A DNA stretch of 64,000 nt from Piezodorus guildinii. Taxonomy: Eukaryota > Arthropoda > Insecta > Hemiptera > Pentatomidae. Under the pieces are notes generated by a model. The model saw nothing but the letters and a program-made list of their open reading frames with translations, did no database searches and was not told where the DNA came from. The DNA lies in NCBI GenBank assembly GCA_023052935.1, contig CM041293.1, positions 150,411,474-150,475,473 of the forward strand, read 5' to 3'. The translations under genes were made by a program, and so were the position numbers. Of this stretch, positions 10,363 through 21,302 are shown in pieces (the stretch's first letter is position 1; each line of letters begins with the position of its first letter).

Positions 10363-11363
10363 TAATAAATACTCAATGATAATAGCTGTGTAAAGGGATT
10401 TTAAAGCAGATTGTGAAGGAATAACTTCAAAGCCGAGAACGAGATTAAAGTGGGTCTTAAAATTACCCAACACAGGACCGGTATTTAATTAAAAGCAAAT
10501 ATTTGGGACCGACACAATCTGATATTTTAATTACAGTTTCTTCGAATTGGTTGTTGCTCTAGCAGTTTTTTTCTCAAGTCCATCTAGATTCCGATGTTCC
10601 ACGTGTATATCATATATGATTCTGTTTTAATGGTGATTTAGTAATGGAATTCCTGATATTTCGAGCTTCATCTTAACCTACTAGAATTGAAACATCAATA
10701 GATCAGGAATTCAAATTTCCATTGGATCATTATGTATCATTGGTTTAGAACTCTGATGCTATTTCATACTCTTGTTAATGTATTTTTTAATCTTTTGAAA
10801 TTTACTGTTATATAAAAATAAAAAAGTGACATGTTATATTTGACAATTTATATAATATTATAATAACGCTAATCAAATATTGACAATTTATATAATATTA
10901 TAATAACGCTAATCAAATATTAATAATAAAACAACTTCATAAATTTTTTCAGTAAAATAATAGATGTAATTATTTCCTTAAAGAAAATAAATTAATTAAA
11001 ACATACAATTTCATTAATTAAGAATTTTTTTATTTCTAAAATTTGTTCAATAACTCTTCAATTTTTAATGTTCATATTTTTCGCACACCAAAGTTGTTTT
11101 GTATTTTTGTCCTTTTAATGTAGTTTTATATAAAATAAAAATAAAATATTTTTCTCCATATTAATTATTCTTAGCTTTACATTTATTCCTAATTTTTGGA
11201 GTTATTTGGGACAATAAACATCTAATTTAACGTAGTATGTTTATTTTTATGACTAATGATTTTATAATGGGTAAAACAACCAATGGAATCTTAGAATACC
11301 TAAAAATAAATTGATCATATTAAAAATAGGGGACGGACCCAGATCTTTGAGTGTAAAAACGAA

Positions 11364-11367
<4 letters not shown>
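10363..11367. other. unassigned AT-rich stretch with a 40-bp tandem duplication
   Basis: No gene seen. The only structure is the exact duplication at 10841-10920. Confidence 0.4.
10841..10920. repeat. perfect 40-bp tandem duplication
   Basis: 10841-10880 and 10881-10920 are identical (TGACAATTTATATAATATTA...). It is a recent local duplication. Confidence 0.95.
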
Positions 11368-11394
<27 letters not shown>

Positions 11395-11423
11395 TATATA
11401 TATATAATATATAATATATATAT
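11368..11423. repeat. A-tract plus (AT)n microsatellite
   Basis: About 19 A followed by alternating AT/TA runs to about 11423. Confidence 0.9.
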
Positions 11424-12616
11424 TTTAAATTAACTGATTAGTGCTTTATCGTTTTATGTTTTACCGTGTCTCCTTCATTTTCAAATTATTTTATTTTATT
11501 TAAAATATTAAAACGTTAATAATTATAAAGTATTGGTAGGCTATACCATGCAACACCCTTTTTAAACCTAAAAATTGAATAATATATTAAGTGGTATAAA
11601 AGCATGAGTCAATTTATAGTTATTGAAGTTTTTGTGCTAATGTTTTATTTAGTATTGCAATAATACAATGTATCTAATTTCATTTTACAAAATTTAATGG
11701 GCCAGACGTGATGCGGGCCAAAGTTATGTTATAATCGTATAGACTTGTTAACAGTGTGTATTAGGTAACGGAAAACAACTTTTTTTAGTTTTTACCATTA
11801 TAATAAATATAGGCGTTTATAATAAGCTTCTATGATATATCAAGGATATGTATCTATATGTTAATTATTTATATTTCTGCAATGAGTTGCTAAAACTCGT
11901 CAGAAATAACCAATCTCGGAATCCGCAGGTTTTTTAAAGTGAGTTCTTAATATTTAATGTAGTGTTAACCAGAGATAGGAAACCTGTTTTTGGAGGTTTA
12001 AACATGAATGGGTTCGGCTGACTGCTTCACTGGTTTAACAAATTGCTATTTTGCGTGGCTCGATCTTTAACTTTTTTTTTTTTATATCGGTGAGGCTGGT
12101 CAGTAATAAAATCGATTAGTTACTGGTTAGCCCGAGAAAGTATGGGCCAGACCAGCTTAGACAAGTTTCATACTTCGTTTCGATATAAATAGAAAAATAA
12201 GTAATCCCTTGACCTGATTAGGATTTTTATTTATTATATAATTCATAAAACTGCATTCCCAACAAGGATGGAGGATGTTTTTACCTCGTCATACCTTTAC
12301 AACTTTTGAAATATTTTAAAATCATATAACTAAAGCATACAGTACCAGAAACAAAACTTCAAACTTATTTATTGTTAATGTTACAGATCTTTTACAAAAA
12401 CTAAAATTTTAGTCCTTCAAACTTAATAATGTCACCACAAAATGGACATTTTTGTTAAACTGTGTAATATAGTTATACAAAGTAAAATATCTTCTCACAG
12501 GCACTCGTTCTAGATTATTTCAGAGCATTAATAAAGTAATGCATAATTCTTTGCGGAGGACCTACTTTAATGAAAACCTAAACTTTTTGGAATTCCTTGA
12601 TAATCATAATTAAACA
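11424..12616. other. unassigned AT-rich stretch
   Basis: No gene or repeat family recognised. Confidence 0.4.
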
Positions 12617-12629
12617 TTTTATTTATAGA

Positions 12630-12950
12630 AAGGGAGGGGCGTGGTCTAGTAGATAGAGCGCTAGTCTAATGTGCTCCGGGTCCTGGGTTTTAATCCCGGT
12701 TGTGACGGAATATTATTTATTCTGTTATTTCGGCCGAGGGGCGATCCTGGGGTATGGAGACCCTCCTGAGGCAGACCCAGCCTTTATAAAGTGGGTACCC
12801 AAAAATGGGGGAAAACCCTGGCGGGATAGCGTGATCTCGGCCGAATCACCTCATTGCCGGCCGTTGGCCTTGAAACAGTACGAATCTCTTAGGTACTGAG
12901 CCCAAGACTCTTGTATGGGCTGTAGTCACACATGTTTTTTTTAATTTAAT
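12630..12950 (+). mobile_element. SINE S3, near full length with 13-bp target duplication
   Basis: The head GGGGCGTGGTCTAGTAGATA with AGAGCGCTAG is a tRNA-like A-box; GGTCCTGGGTTTTAATCCCG is the B-box. The body has CGGCCGAGGGGCGATCC, GACCCTCCTGAGGCAGACC and GGGTACCCAAAAATGGGG; the tail is CTTGTATGGGCTGTAGTC. TTTTATTTATAGA occurs at 12617-12629 and 12951-12963. The ORF at 12669-12899 is only the SINE body. Confidence 0.9.
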
Positions 12951-13121
12951 TTTTATTTATAGATACATCTGTGCATAAACTGGAACTTGTACATATCTTG
13001 AAGATATTTATTTATAAAATAATTATTTAAAATATTCATTTATCAATCAAGTTTTCTTTCTTAACGGAAGCTTCTCTGGAACGGACAATTTAATATTATT
13101 TGTAAAAACGTTTTTGCTTAT

Positions 13122-13399
13122 TTGATTATTTATTTAACGTCCCTTTATGCTACTGTGGCTAATCGGACGATGCTACAGTGGGAGTCCTAAATTTTGCGTT
13201 TAATTAGGATAGGGATCTTTAGCGAGTACCTGACAACGCACAGGCTCAGAACCACCTTTTAATGTCCCCTCCGTAGGACAGCATAATTAAGGATTTTTTA
13301 CTTCCATTAAAAAAAACCTAGGGCTACCTGCGGGGTTGGCCCGAGAACTTTGGCACAGGAGGATGTTATGCTAACCACCATGCTACAGGTAACTCCGTT
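13122..13399 (-). mobile_element. SINE S2, antisense
   Basis: ATTTATTTAACGTCCCTTTATGC, GCTAATCGGACGATGCTACA, TAATTAGGATAGGGATC, AACGTCCCCTCC.. and CATGCTACAGGTAACTCC are complementary to S2. The expected B-box region (GGTTGGCCCGAGAACTTTGG) is altered. No clean target duplication. Confidence 0.85.
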
Positions 13400-13614
13400 T
13401 ATTAATATCTAAATTAGCTAAAAAAACATTCAAAACGGTTTTATTCAACGGTTCAAACTTTATTCCATGGGACCGCCTCGAAATAAAAGTCAACTAGTCT
13501 GTACCGAATTCTAACTTGTGTAGCGTGACTCTGAGATCACTAAGGTATCAACGTTTAAGCCAACTTGCCCATCGCAAGTCATTCCTTTTATAAGATATCG
13601 TAAATAATTAATTA

Positions 13615-13898
13615 GGGGAACCCGTGTCTGAGTGGCTAGCGCGCTAATCTCTCATGCTTAAGTTGTGGGTTCCAATCCCAGTCCCGGCGGGGCTTTTATA
13701 AGGATGTAATGAAACGGAGATTCACTCACAGGGTATGCGAGACCCGTCAGCCAAATGGTGGCTACTCACAAAATTAGGCGTAGGGAGTGATGACCCTACA
13801 CTATAAAATCGAAACGTGAGTGTAATCTCCCAGGAGATTAAACCGCGAGGCCCAGGGCCAACATGGTCTGTCGCGCCACTGAATAAAAAATAATAAAA
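13615..13898 (+). mobile_element. SINE S1, near full length
   Basis: GGGGAACCCGTGTCTGAGTG with TGGCTAGCGCGCTAAT (A-box) and GTGGGTTCCAATCCC (B-box), then CCCGGCGGGGCTTTTATAAG, ATTCACTCACAGG, GAGACCCGTCAGCC, GTAGGGAGTGATGACCCTAC and a CTGTCGCGCCACTG end. AAATAATTAA on both sides is a probable, low-complexity target duplication. Confidence 0.85.
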
Positions 13899-14340
13899 TA
13901 ATTAAATTTGCTGTTTCCGGATGAAATCAGGTTGCAATTTATCAATTTAAAACCATCAAACAGAATTATACATGAGTACTTGTAGAGGTACGGACTCATC
14001 AATAGGATGCTGAATCGGACAACAAAAGAAATTGAAACAGAATAAAACTGTCTATGCGGAAACGTCATTACCCAGGGATTAGACCACTTCAACACCCCGT
14101 CGTCCTTGTGTTCCAACCGCGACCTTTCCAGAAAGTCAACGATGTATTCGATATCCGACTGGAATTTAGATGGAAGACCCTGAAATTTGGATGAGCGTGC
14201 GTGACATTTGAAAAAAAAGTCTTTGTCTCAAAGCAAAAAAATGTATACGGAATATCTAAAAATGATATTTATAATTTGAAGGATGACATGGTTCGATTAG
14301 CGGTCTTAAAAAAATAGTAATAAAGAAATATATATTATTA
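13899..14340. other. unassigned stretch, less AT-rich at 14040-14200
   Basis: No gene that I can support. A minus-strand frame at 13838-14116 begins in SINE S1 and has no recognisable domain. Confidence 0.35.
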
Positions 14341-14727
14341 TTATTATTTTTTTATTTATTAAGAGATAATACAATCTGCCGCCTACTGGGGCAATGAGTA
14401 TTACAGCTAGAAGAAACCATTCATGCCATATGTACATCATAAAAAAAATATATAAATATATATATAAACAAAAACTAAAAAATACAAGAATAATTAATAA
14501 AGAATAAATAAAGAAGAAAAGATATATGCATATAAAATAAAATAAATAATATATATAAAGAAAATAATAACAACTATGATCTCATTCGTACCTATTTACA
14601 ATATTTACAAACTGTCCCTGGGATCACCGAATCGAACCCCGAGATATACAATGCCAGATCTCAGCGCCTCTCACTCAGCCGCGTCACTGGTCTTGAGAGT
14701 CAATGGAAGCTGAGCGAGGGCGCTAGA
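14341..14727 (-). mobile_element. tRNA-derived SINE S4, antisense
   Basis: On the minus strand GACGCGGCTGAGTGAGAGGC (A-box) and CTCGGGGTTCGATTCGGTGA (B-box) lie 30-odd bases apart near 14610-14690, followed by an AT-rich body, GCCCCAGTAGGCGGCAGATT and a terminal A-run (T-run on plus at about 14347). ATATATTATT occurs at both ends and may be the target duplication, but it is low complexity. Single copy here. Confidence 0.6.
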
Positions 14728-15014
14728 GCCACATACATATATTATTTAACGTTTTGACTCACGTTGCGGATCGTCATTAGGGCTTCTACCGCAAAGTAAG
14801 GAAGCTAAGTAATTTTTTTTACCGCCACACAGTGGAAAATATGAACGATAAGGCGGACAAAATTCTGAAGCTTGTCCATATCTTTTGGGATCCGAGATTA
14901 TGGAAAAAAAATTATAAAAACTAATTAATTTTTTGACACGATTGGCAATCGCACAGTGGTCAAACATCAAATTTATTTGCAAAAATCTAAAGCATCCATA
15001 CAATTTACGATTGA
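14728..15014. other. unassigned stretch
   Basis: A minus-strand frame (14746-15003) gives an 85-residue peptide with no recognised domain; probably chance. Confidence 0.35.
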
Positions 15015-15264
15015 ATGGCTAATCGGACGATGCTACAGTGGGAGTCCTAAATTTTGCCTATCCAGGTTTTATTAGGATAGGGATCTTTAACGAGTACCTG
15101 ACACCGCACAGGCTCGGGACCACCTTTTAACGTTTCCTCCGAAGGACGGCGTAACTAAGGATATTTTACTCCCATTAAAAAATTCTAGGACCACCTGCGG
15201 GTTAGAACCCGTGACCTTTAGCATAGGAAGCTGTTACGCTAGCAATCCAGCTACAAGTGATCCC
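15015..15264 (-). mobile_element. SINE S2, antisense, 3' truncated
   Basis: Starts inside the S2 body (ATGGCTAATCGGACGATGC) and runs to CCAGCTACAAGTGATCCC, the complement of the S2 5' end. GGGTTAGAACCCGTGACCTT is the B-box complement. Confidence 0.88.
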
Positions 15265-15962
15265 TAATGCTCCGAGAGTTGCTCTATCTTCAAGATAACC
15301 TCGTATGTATCATATGATTTACGATAATATATTTCCAATAGCTTTCCACGTTATATTAGTCAGGATTATATCCTTTTATTGTAACTTATTTTTCAATACA
15401 TACATGTAGATATACTGAGTCACTATTTGAATTTACAACATCAGTGTAACATTCTAGATTTATTTCAACATTACACTGTACTTTCATTTCCATACTTTTT
15501 AATAGCACATCAAGCAAGGCTAAGAAAAATTTATAATACTTGTTTAGATTTGTCATCATAATTCAAATTATTATCGCTTTCAATTTACTTAAGATTTTTG
15601 TATTGCTATGATTAAAGTTATAATTCACGTCAGAAAATATTTACAGTTAATGATAATTTAGTAATTTATCATTGAGTCGATTACTTAAATCCCTCATCAA
15701 TGTTGTAGAGTGATTAATATTGACTGGTAGCTGAGGTGAAAGCTAGCGACTGACAGTTATAGAGCTCTGGAGCAGCTTCGTCCCAAGCAAAGCATTATCC
15801 TACAGATATCTTTCATAGATTAATTTTTTTTTCTGTGAGAACGAATATTAACAATTAACAATGAAAAAGTAGCTATTTCTGAACGTGGTTAAGAAATCAT
15901 TGTGGAATACGAATAAGTTTTCCACGCGCAGTAAATAAATATCTCAATTTCAACATTTATAC

Positions 15963-15963
<1 letters not shown>
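15265..15963. other. unassigned AT-rich stretch
   Basis: Nothing supported. Confidence 0.4.

Positions 15964-16013
<50 letters not shown>
15964..16013. repeat. (AT)n microsatellite
   Basis: About 24 AT/TA dinucleotides then TACATACACATACATA. Confidence 0.95.
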
Positions 16014-16017
<4 letters not shown>

Positions 16018-16418
16018 CACATACATATAATGTGTGTGAGTGACAATAATAAGATATTTTTTTTATTTTAATTTTCTTAGGATTTCCTCCTATTTCTTCA
16101 TTTATTTTAAGGTTATTGTTTTTCGTCAACAAAAATATTATTTTATCTAAAGATATAAGAATTTGTAGCACTAATAAAAAAATAAAATAAAAAATCTGGT
16201 GCTGGCAACACACGACTTTCACTTACCATGACTATTAACATTTATTTACAAACTATTAACTATACCTCAATTTAAAAAAAAAAAATATTTTAAGTTGATT
16301 TTAATAAAACGTGTATTCATTTCTTGAAAACACATTATTTAGATTCAATTATGAAACTCTATTAAATTGTTAATCAGTAATAAATTTATTACCTATTCGT
16401 CACTTTATATTTATATTA

Positions 16419-16692
16419 GGGGAGCCCGTGGCTGAGTGGCTAGCGCGCTAGTCAGTCTCTCGTGCTACAGGTTCTGAGTTCGAATCTCAGTCCCGGCGGG
16501 GCTTTTATAAGGATAAAAAAAATGTGGATTCACTCACAACCTCTCCCCCGAGTATGTGAGACCCGTCAGCCAAAGGGTGGCCACTCACAAAATTAGTCGT
16601 AGGGAGTGATGACCCTACACTAAAAATTGCATTATGAAACGTGAGTGTAAACTTTAAGGAGTGCCTACACGGTCTGTCGCGCCACTGGAAGA
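16419..16692 (+). mobile_element. SINE S1 with 17-bp target duplication
   Basis: GGGGAGCCCGTGGCTGAGTG, B-box GAGTTCGAATCTC, CCCGGCGGGGCTTTTATAAG and a CTGTCGCGCCACTG end. ATTCGTCACTTTATATT upstream and ATTCGTCTCTTTATATT downstream (one mismatch) bracket it, and the paralogue at 56765 has one uninterrupted copy of that site. Confidence 0.92.
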
Positions 16693-17144
16693 ATTCGTCT
16701 CTTTATATTACCTTTTACAACTTTTTGTATTAGATAATATTTTTTCTAAAATCTTTCTCTTTGCTACGGTATATTATAACTGTTCCTAATATAAAAAACA
16801 AAACAAAAATAACTTTTCTCTTTTATCCTTTAGTTGGTCATCAAATTTGTCCAACTTTTATTTTTAGCCGTCCTACGTCAATGTCATTAAGATGATATCG
16901 TTAATCTTTTAGCATGTTCAAAATTAAAGGTAGTTAAGAACAAGAACATTTAAAATATCGGCAGTCAAGCACTTTCTGACGATTTTAATCAGAATAAAAC
17001 CTACATGATATTAAAGCCCATAAAAATTTTATATCCATATAGGAAGTTTAGTCAAAATCGTTAGAGCCTTTTCCCAACTCAAAAAATCAATTTAAAAAAA
17101 AATTCTGACCATGACTTTTCACTACAGTACTAAATAGTTCTTGG

Positions 17145-17164
17145 TTTTTTTTTTTTTTTTTTTT
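17145..17164. repeat. poly(T) tract inside the long H variant
   Basis: Twenty-odd T; the same position in the paralogue (about 57223-57253) has about 30 T. Confidence 0.9.
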
Positions 17165-17570
17165 CTATCACTAAAATCCCTGATCTCTTGAGAATAATCC
17201 TTGAAATCTGGTATTACTATCCGTCAATTTCGTACTCACAAACCTGAGATTCATGAGTATAAGGGAAAAATGGTTAATTAAAATCTACTTAATGATTTGG
17301 ATGACTTATTTTCGATATTTAACGTAAGCTAAATATATTCAAGGTTTTACGTTAGAAGAATAAATTACAAAAAAATCTGATATATTTTAAAATTCAAAGG
17401 ATTCCTTAGAATAAAAAAAAAAAAACATGGATATCAAAGAAGAAATAGGAGATGTGGGTTATTGAACCTGGCAGAGATATTTTATGTTTTACATGTACTC
17501 CACATATGTTCGTTTTGAAACCGATTCAACTTTGTTTAATTATTTAGTAAGTAGAGAATATTAACCCTAA

Positions 17571-17811
17571 GCGCGTACGAGATGATTATTTTACCGTCTA
17601 TCAAGCAAATCTTAAAAGAAAAATATGGTCAGAGGCCCACACAACATTTGCGCCAATAAATAAATAAAGTATCACTATTATATAAAATTAGATAAGGGAA
17701 TGAAATAGTTTTTTCCCTCTGATTAATCCAAAACCACGAAAATTTTATTAGTTAACTTCAATTGCGAAGAATTATTATGGAGACAAATGAAGTTTTAAAT
17801 TTATGTAATTT
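17571..17811. other. unassigned stretch
   Basis: Nothing recognised. Confidence 0.4.
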
Positions 17812-18067
17812 GTTTATTCATTTAGAGTCGCTTTATGTCACTATGGTTAATCAGATGATACTACAAAGAAGTCCTAAAGTTTGCCTATTCAGGTTTAATT
17901 AGGATCGGGACCTTTAACGAGTGCCTGGCATCGCACAGGCAAGGGGCCATCTTTTAAAGCCTCCTCCGAAGGACTGCTCAAATAAGTATTTTTTATTAAA
18001 AATTGGATTGAACCTAGAACTTTGAGCATAAAAACGTGTTATGATAGCCACTTCACTACAGCTAACC
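17812..18067 (-). mobile_element. SINE S2, antisense
   Basis: TTTAGAGTCGCTTTATGTCA, GGTTAATCAGATGATAC, TTTAATTAGGATCGGGACC, CTCCTCCGAAGGACTG, CACTACAGCTAACC. An imperfect direct repeat (AAATTTATGTAATTTG / AAATTTTTGTAGTAAATG) surrounds it. The two overlapping ORFs here are SINE text. Confidence 0.8.
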
Positions 18068-18554
18068 GCAAATTTTTGTAGTAAATGTAAATTATTGCAT
18101 TGTCTTTTGTCTCTCTGCCTGATTCCCCCAATGGGTTTATGGAAGATGATTCCGTTTTTTAAAGTTGAATTTGACTGCCAGCACCGATTTTTAAGACGAT
18201 GCTTATTAGAAATAAATATTAATTTCTTCTGTTTGGAATAAAAAACTCTTATTTCACCCAAAATAGACCAGCCGATTAGATAAAAAAAAAGTCTTTTATA
18301 TTATGATAAACTGATTCGGCTTTAATGGTAGATATAGAAATAGAGATAGCACCAAATGTGGACCATGATTATAAACAATGCAAACTGTAGAAAAATAAAA
18401 AATATATAGATTGATTATTTTTGAAATAAATACATCTATGTTATATGTTATATACATATTTAGGTCAAAATAATTATTTATTTTTTAAATTTTCTTTGGA
18501 TTTTAACTTATTTCTTCTTACCACAACAGCTTGTAGATACCGCGATGTCTACAA
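18068..18554. other. unassigned AT-rich stretch
   Basis: Nothing recognised. Confidence 0.4.
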
Positions 18555-18990
18555 CACTTAGTTGAATAACTTTCACTCAGCTACAAAAAGCTTGTTAATG
18601 TTACTATATATCCGACCCATCTTGATGTTTGGAATCCAGATTTTGGGCTCTACAAAACAATCTGATTCCAATCCTTACTTCGTCACAATTAAAATCACCC
18701 ATGATAAATTTTACACCCATTTGTCGCAGAGCTATCTCAAAATTTATTTACCACTTCTAATTCTGGACTCCTTTCCCTCATAAATCTATATCATCCCCAC
18801 ATATTCTTAATAACCCTCTGAAGCCATAAAAAAGAAAATTGCTCGAGACCTACTAGCATAATAAACAGTGAAGTGCTGGGTAGTGTCTTCACAAGTCTTT
18901 TACAGGCCCTTAATTATAATTCAGCACTTTTACTAGTTTTATACTCTGTAAATGCATTTGTAAAAATCAATAAATTATATTTAAAAAAGA
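18555..18990 (+). mobile_element. LINE-A relic, diverged, rearranged
   Basis: The frame ending at 18783 starts with LLYIRPILMFGIQILGSTKQSDSNP, aligning with IIRPIWTYGIELWGSTKPSNS. The next block jumps to PYFVT, so RIQSLQSKILRKILNA is deleted. The 3' part keeps ACTAGC..GACC, AGTGCTGGGTAGTGTCTTC (LINE-A UTR text) and an AATAAATTATATTTAAAAAA end. Confidence 0.7.
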
Positions 18991-19027
18991 AAAGATACGT
19001 GATCAGTTAATTTACATCAAAGCGGTA

Positions 19028-19270
19028 GGTCTAGTTTGGCCTAGTGATTAGGGGGCTCTTTAATGCTCGAAAACGCGGTCTTCATTCATGACGTACAAGG
19101 TGATAGTGATGTTAGCTCACCCGGAATTCAACACGACATTCCCTTTACATGAATAAGCAATCGAAGATCCTGCTTTCAGGTACTGAAGACCTATTATATA
19201 AATTTGTTTTCTTTCTATTCTCTTCTGACAGTTCGAAATCCATTTCCGTCGAGGTGTACTGACCTTTTTT
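19028..19270 (+). mobile_element. possible tRNA-derived SINE (unclassified)
   Basis: TAGTTTGGCCTAGTGATTAG is a good Pol III A-box; the following CGCGGTCTTCATTCATGACG is only a poor B-box. It contains text unlike S1-S6. Single copy, low confidence. Confidence 0.35.
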
Positions 19271-19289
19271 TTTTTCAATTAAAAAAGCT

Positions 19290-19700
19290 GAGGATAGATC
19301 CCCCTTTATTTACGGATGAAATGACGAAACATATTTCTTTAGCCCAGTTTATCGTCGAGGTGGATGGCCTTACGTAAAGGCAGGTGTGGATCTTGCGACA
19401 CTGAGCCGGTGCACCATCGCTCTCCGGGCAATTCGTAAGCGATACCGGCGGCAGCCCCGCTTCGTGAATCCGAATACCCTTCATTATCGCAATTCGGATC
19501 TGGGACAACGTCTCTACCCAGTCAAGGTCCGCTCAAGGGCGGGCTCTCCGGAGCTATCCTTAGCAGAAAGAATGCCAGGGTGAGGACTCCAAGACCTGAA
19601 TCAGCACGCCTTTGTCAAGTCGTCATGACCAACGGGAAATAAATTCATGAGGCCCATGCCGGGACAAAGAATAATATTTACTTTCGGGAATGCTTTACCT
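19290..19700. other. GC-richer block of unknown origin
   Basis: About 400 bases clearly richer in G and C than anything around (for example CGATACCGGCGGCAGCCCCG near 19440). It has open frames on both strands (65 codons plus, 19386-19583; 77 codons minus, 19275-19508). Neither peptide shows a domain I recognise. It may be part of an old transposable element, a horizontally acquired piece or a host exon; nothing in the sequence decides. Confidence 0.4.
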
Positions 19701-19983
19701 TCCCCAAGGCTGATATTTGAAAAAATATATGTATTAATCGCCACGTTTGCAGGCGGTAATGGTTCGACCTCCTGAAAAACCTTGGGTTCATGTCACACTG
19801 ATCGGTCATTGCTAAGAATAGGGCTTATTCCGGAGACTAATTATTTTGTTTACTCCCTTCATAAGATTATACTATGTTGCTTCACAGGTTTAATCGTGGA
19901 TATTAGATTAATTTTGATTAATCCCGATTATTTTTATTAGGTTCGGTTGCACCAACCTTTATTACACCCACTTACCTATGTAT

Positions 19984-20261
19984 TGTAGTTATTTAACGTC
20001 CCTTTAAGCTGCTGCGGCTAATCAGAAGATGCTATAGTGGGAGTCCTGAATTTTGCCTATCCAGGTTTAATTAGGATAGGGATCTTTACGAGTACCTGAC
20101 ATCGCACAGGCTCGACACCACCTTTTAACGTCCCCTCCGAAGGACGGTATAACTAAGGATTTTTTACTCCTGTTAAAAAATCCAAGAGCCACTTATGGGT
20201 TTGAACCCGCGACCTTTGGTATGGGAGGCTGATATACTATTCACCCTGCTACAGGTTTACC
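19984..20261 (-). mobile_element. SINE S2 in H, antisense, 13-bp target duplication
   Basis: S2 complement from TTTAACGTCCCTTTAAGC to CCTGCTACAGG. CTTACCTATGTAT before and CTTACCTATATAT after (one mismatch) duplicate the H terminus itself. Confidence 0.88.
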
Positions 20262-20533
20262 CTTACCTATATATAAAATACATATTTAGAAAATGATTGA
20301 GATTATGAACGTTAAAAATTCCAATTTTCCCCAGTAATACACTTTTAATGATTCCATAACTCCAAATCACTAAGTTCTGCAAAAAGATCTTTCTGTGTAC
20401 GTGGTCTGTCTCCCACAAAAACGGTAAGTTGTATATACCTGAAATTTTATATTTAAGAACAGTTTGTCCATGAGGTGTTACAGTAACGTTTTTATCAAAA
20501 TCGAACATCCATACTTTTCGTACCTAAACTGGC

Positions 20534-20820
20534 GGGATCACTTGTAGCTGGGTGGTTAGCGTAACAGAATCCTATGCTAATGGTCACGGGTTCAAACCCG
20601 CAGGTGGTCCTAGGATTTTTAATGGGAGTAAAAAATCCTTAGTTACGCCGTCCTTCGGATGGGACGTTAAAAGGTGGTCCCGAGCCTGTGCGATGTCAGG
20701 TACTCGTTAAAGATCCCTATCCTAATAAAACCTGGATAGGCAAAATTTAGGACTCTCACTGTAGCATCGTCCGATTAGCCATAGTAGCATAAAGTGACGC
20801 TAAATATATAAACAAACAAA
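20534..20820 (+). mobile_element. SINE S2 in H, sense, 11-bp target duplication
   Basis: The best S2 copy: GGGATCACTTGTAGCTGGGT, B-box GGTCACGGGTTCAAACCCG, CAGGTGGTCCTAGGATTTTT, tail ATATAAACAAACAAA. CCTAAACTGGC at 20523-20533 and 20821-20831 is the target duplication. Confidence 0.93.
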
Positions 20821-21031
20821 CCTAAACTGGCTATAACGTTGATTAAAATTGGTGTAGAATTTAATGATCTTTAATATCATATGGGTTTCACTGTTATTGA
20901 AATAATCTGACAGGCCTTCAATGTTAATATTTTTATTAAGAGGGATGAAACGCGGATAATACTAACTCATTATTGCAAATAATAATATAATAATTTTTTT
21001 TACTGACACCTATGTTTCTATCGAAACTTAA

Positions 21032-21200
21032 TGTTTGTGTGTTTATTTATTTAACGTCACTTTATGCTACTATGGCTAATCGGATGATGCTACAGTGGGA
21101 GTCCTAAATTTTGCCTATCCAGGTTTTATTAGGATAGGAATCTTTAACGAGTACATGGCATCGCACAGGTTATGCTAACCACCCAGCTACAAGTGATCCC
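21032..21200 (-). mobile_element. SINE S2 in H, antisense, internally deleted
   Basis: CGAAACTTAA at 21022-21031 and 21201-21210 flank it. About 110 bases of the S2 middle, including the B-box, are missing between GCATCGCACAGG and TTATGCTAACC. Confidence 0.9.
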
Positions 21201-21302
21201 CGAAACTTAAGGTAATACTTTAACATTTTTTCATCTCTAACTTTATTTAAAAGTTCTTACATTTTTAAAAAATTTATTCCGAGGTTTGTTGCGCGCACCA
21301 GA

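Larger units (their letters stand above)
16195..17570 (+). mobile_element. family H long variant, unoccupied foldback site, with SINE S1 insert
   Basis: Starts TCTGGTGCTGGCAACACACG + ACTTTCACTTACC. It shares the H core (TTTAGTTGGTCATC, AAATTAAAGGTAG, ATATCGGCAG, CCTACATGATATTAAAGC) but has a different 3' part (17100-17570) that does not end in the H hairpin. The same long variant lies at 56570-57421 plus 61666-61890, where a 4.24-kb foldback element splits it. At about 17330-17345 this copy reads AGCTAAATATATTCAAGG without the insertion. Confidence 0.8.
19964..21302 (-). mobile_element. family H element, antisense, carrying three SINE S2 insertions
   Basis: The 3' end (CACTTACCTAT) is at about 19970 and the 5' end (GCGCGCACCAGA) finishes at 21302. 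Between, the H blocks (AAAATTCCAATTTTCC, CTGAAATTTTATATTTAAG, GATTAAAATTG, TAATATCAT.TGGGTTTCA) are interrupted by S2 copies at 19984-20261, 20534-20820 and 21032-21200. Removing them restores a continuous H element of about 0.6 kb. The minus ORF at 20263-20508 is H text. Confidence 0.85.

Noticed and set aside
12632..12710. tRNA gene at the head of SINE S3 (and similar heads of S1, S2, S4, S6)
   Set aside because: A- and B-boxes are present but a full cloverleaf could not be drawn by eye, each head continues into a SINE body with a tail, and several have target duplications.
15950..16222. 90-codon minus-strand frame ending in IYIYIY
   Set aside because: Runs through an (AT)n microsatellite and an H terminus; low complexity.
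19386..19583. Possible host or foreign gene in the GC-richer block
   Set aside because: Frames of similar length on both strands, no recognisable domain and no neighbouring exon or splice support; kept only as a composition anomaly.
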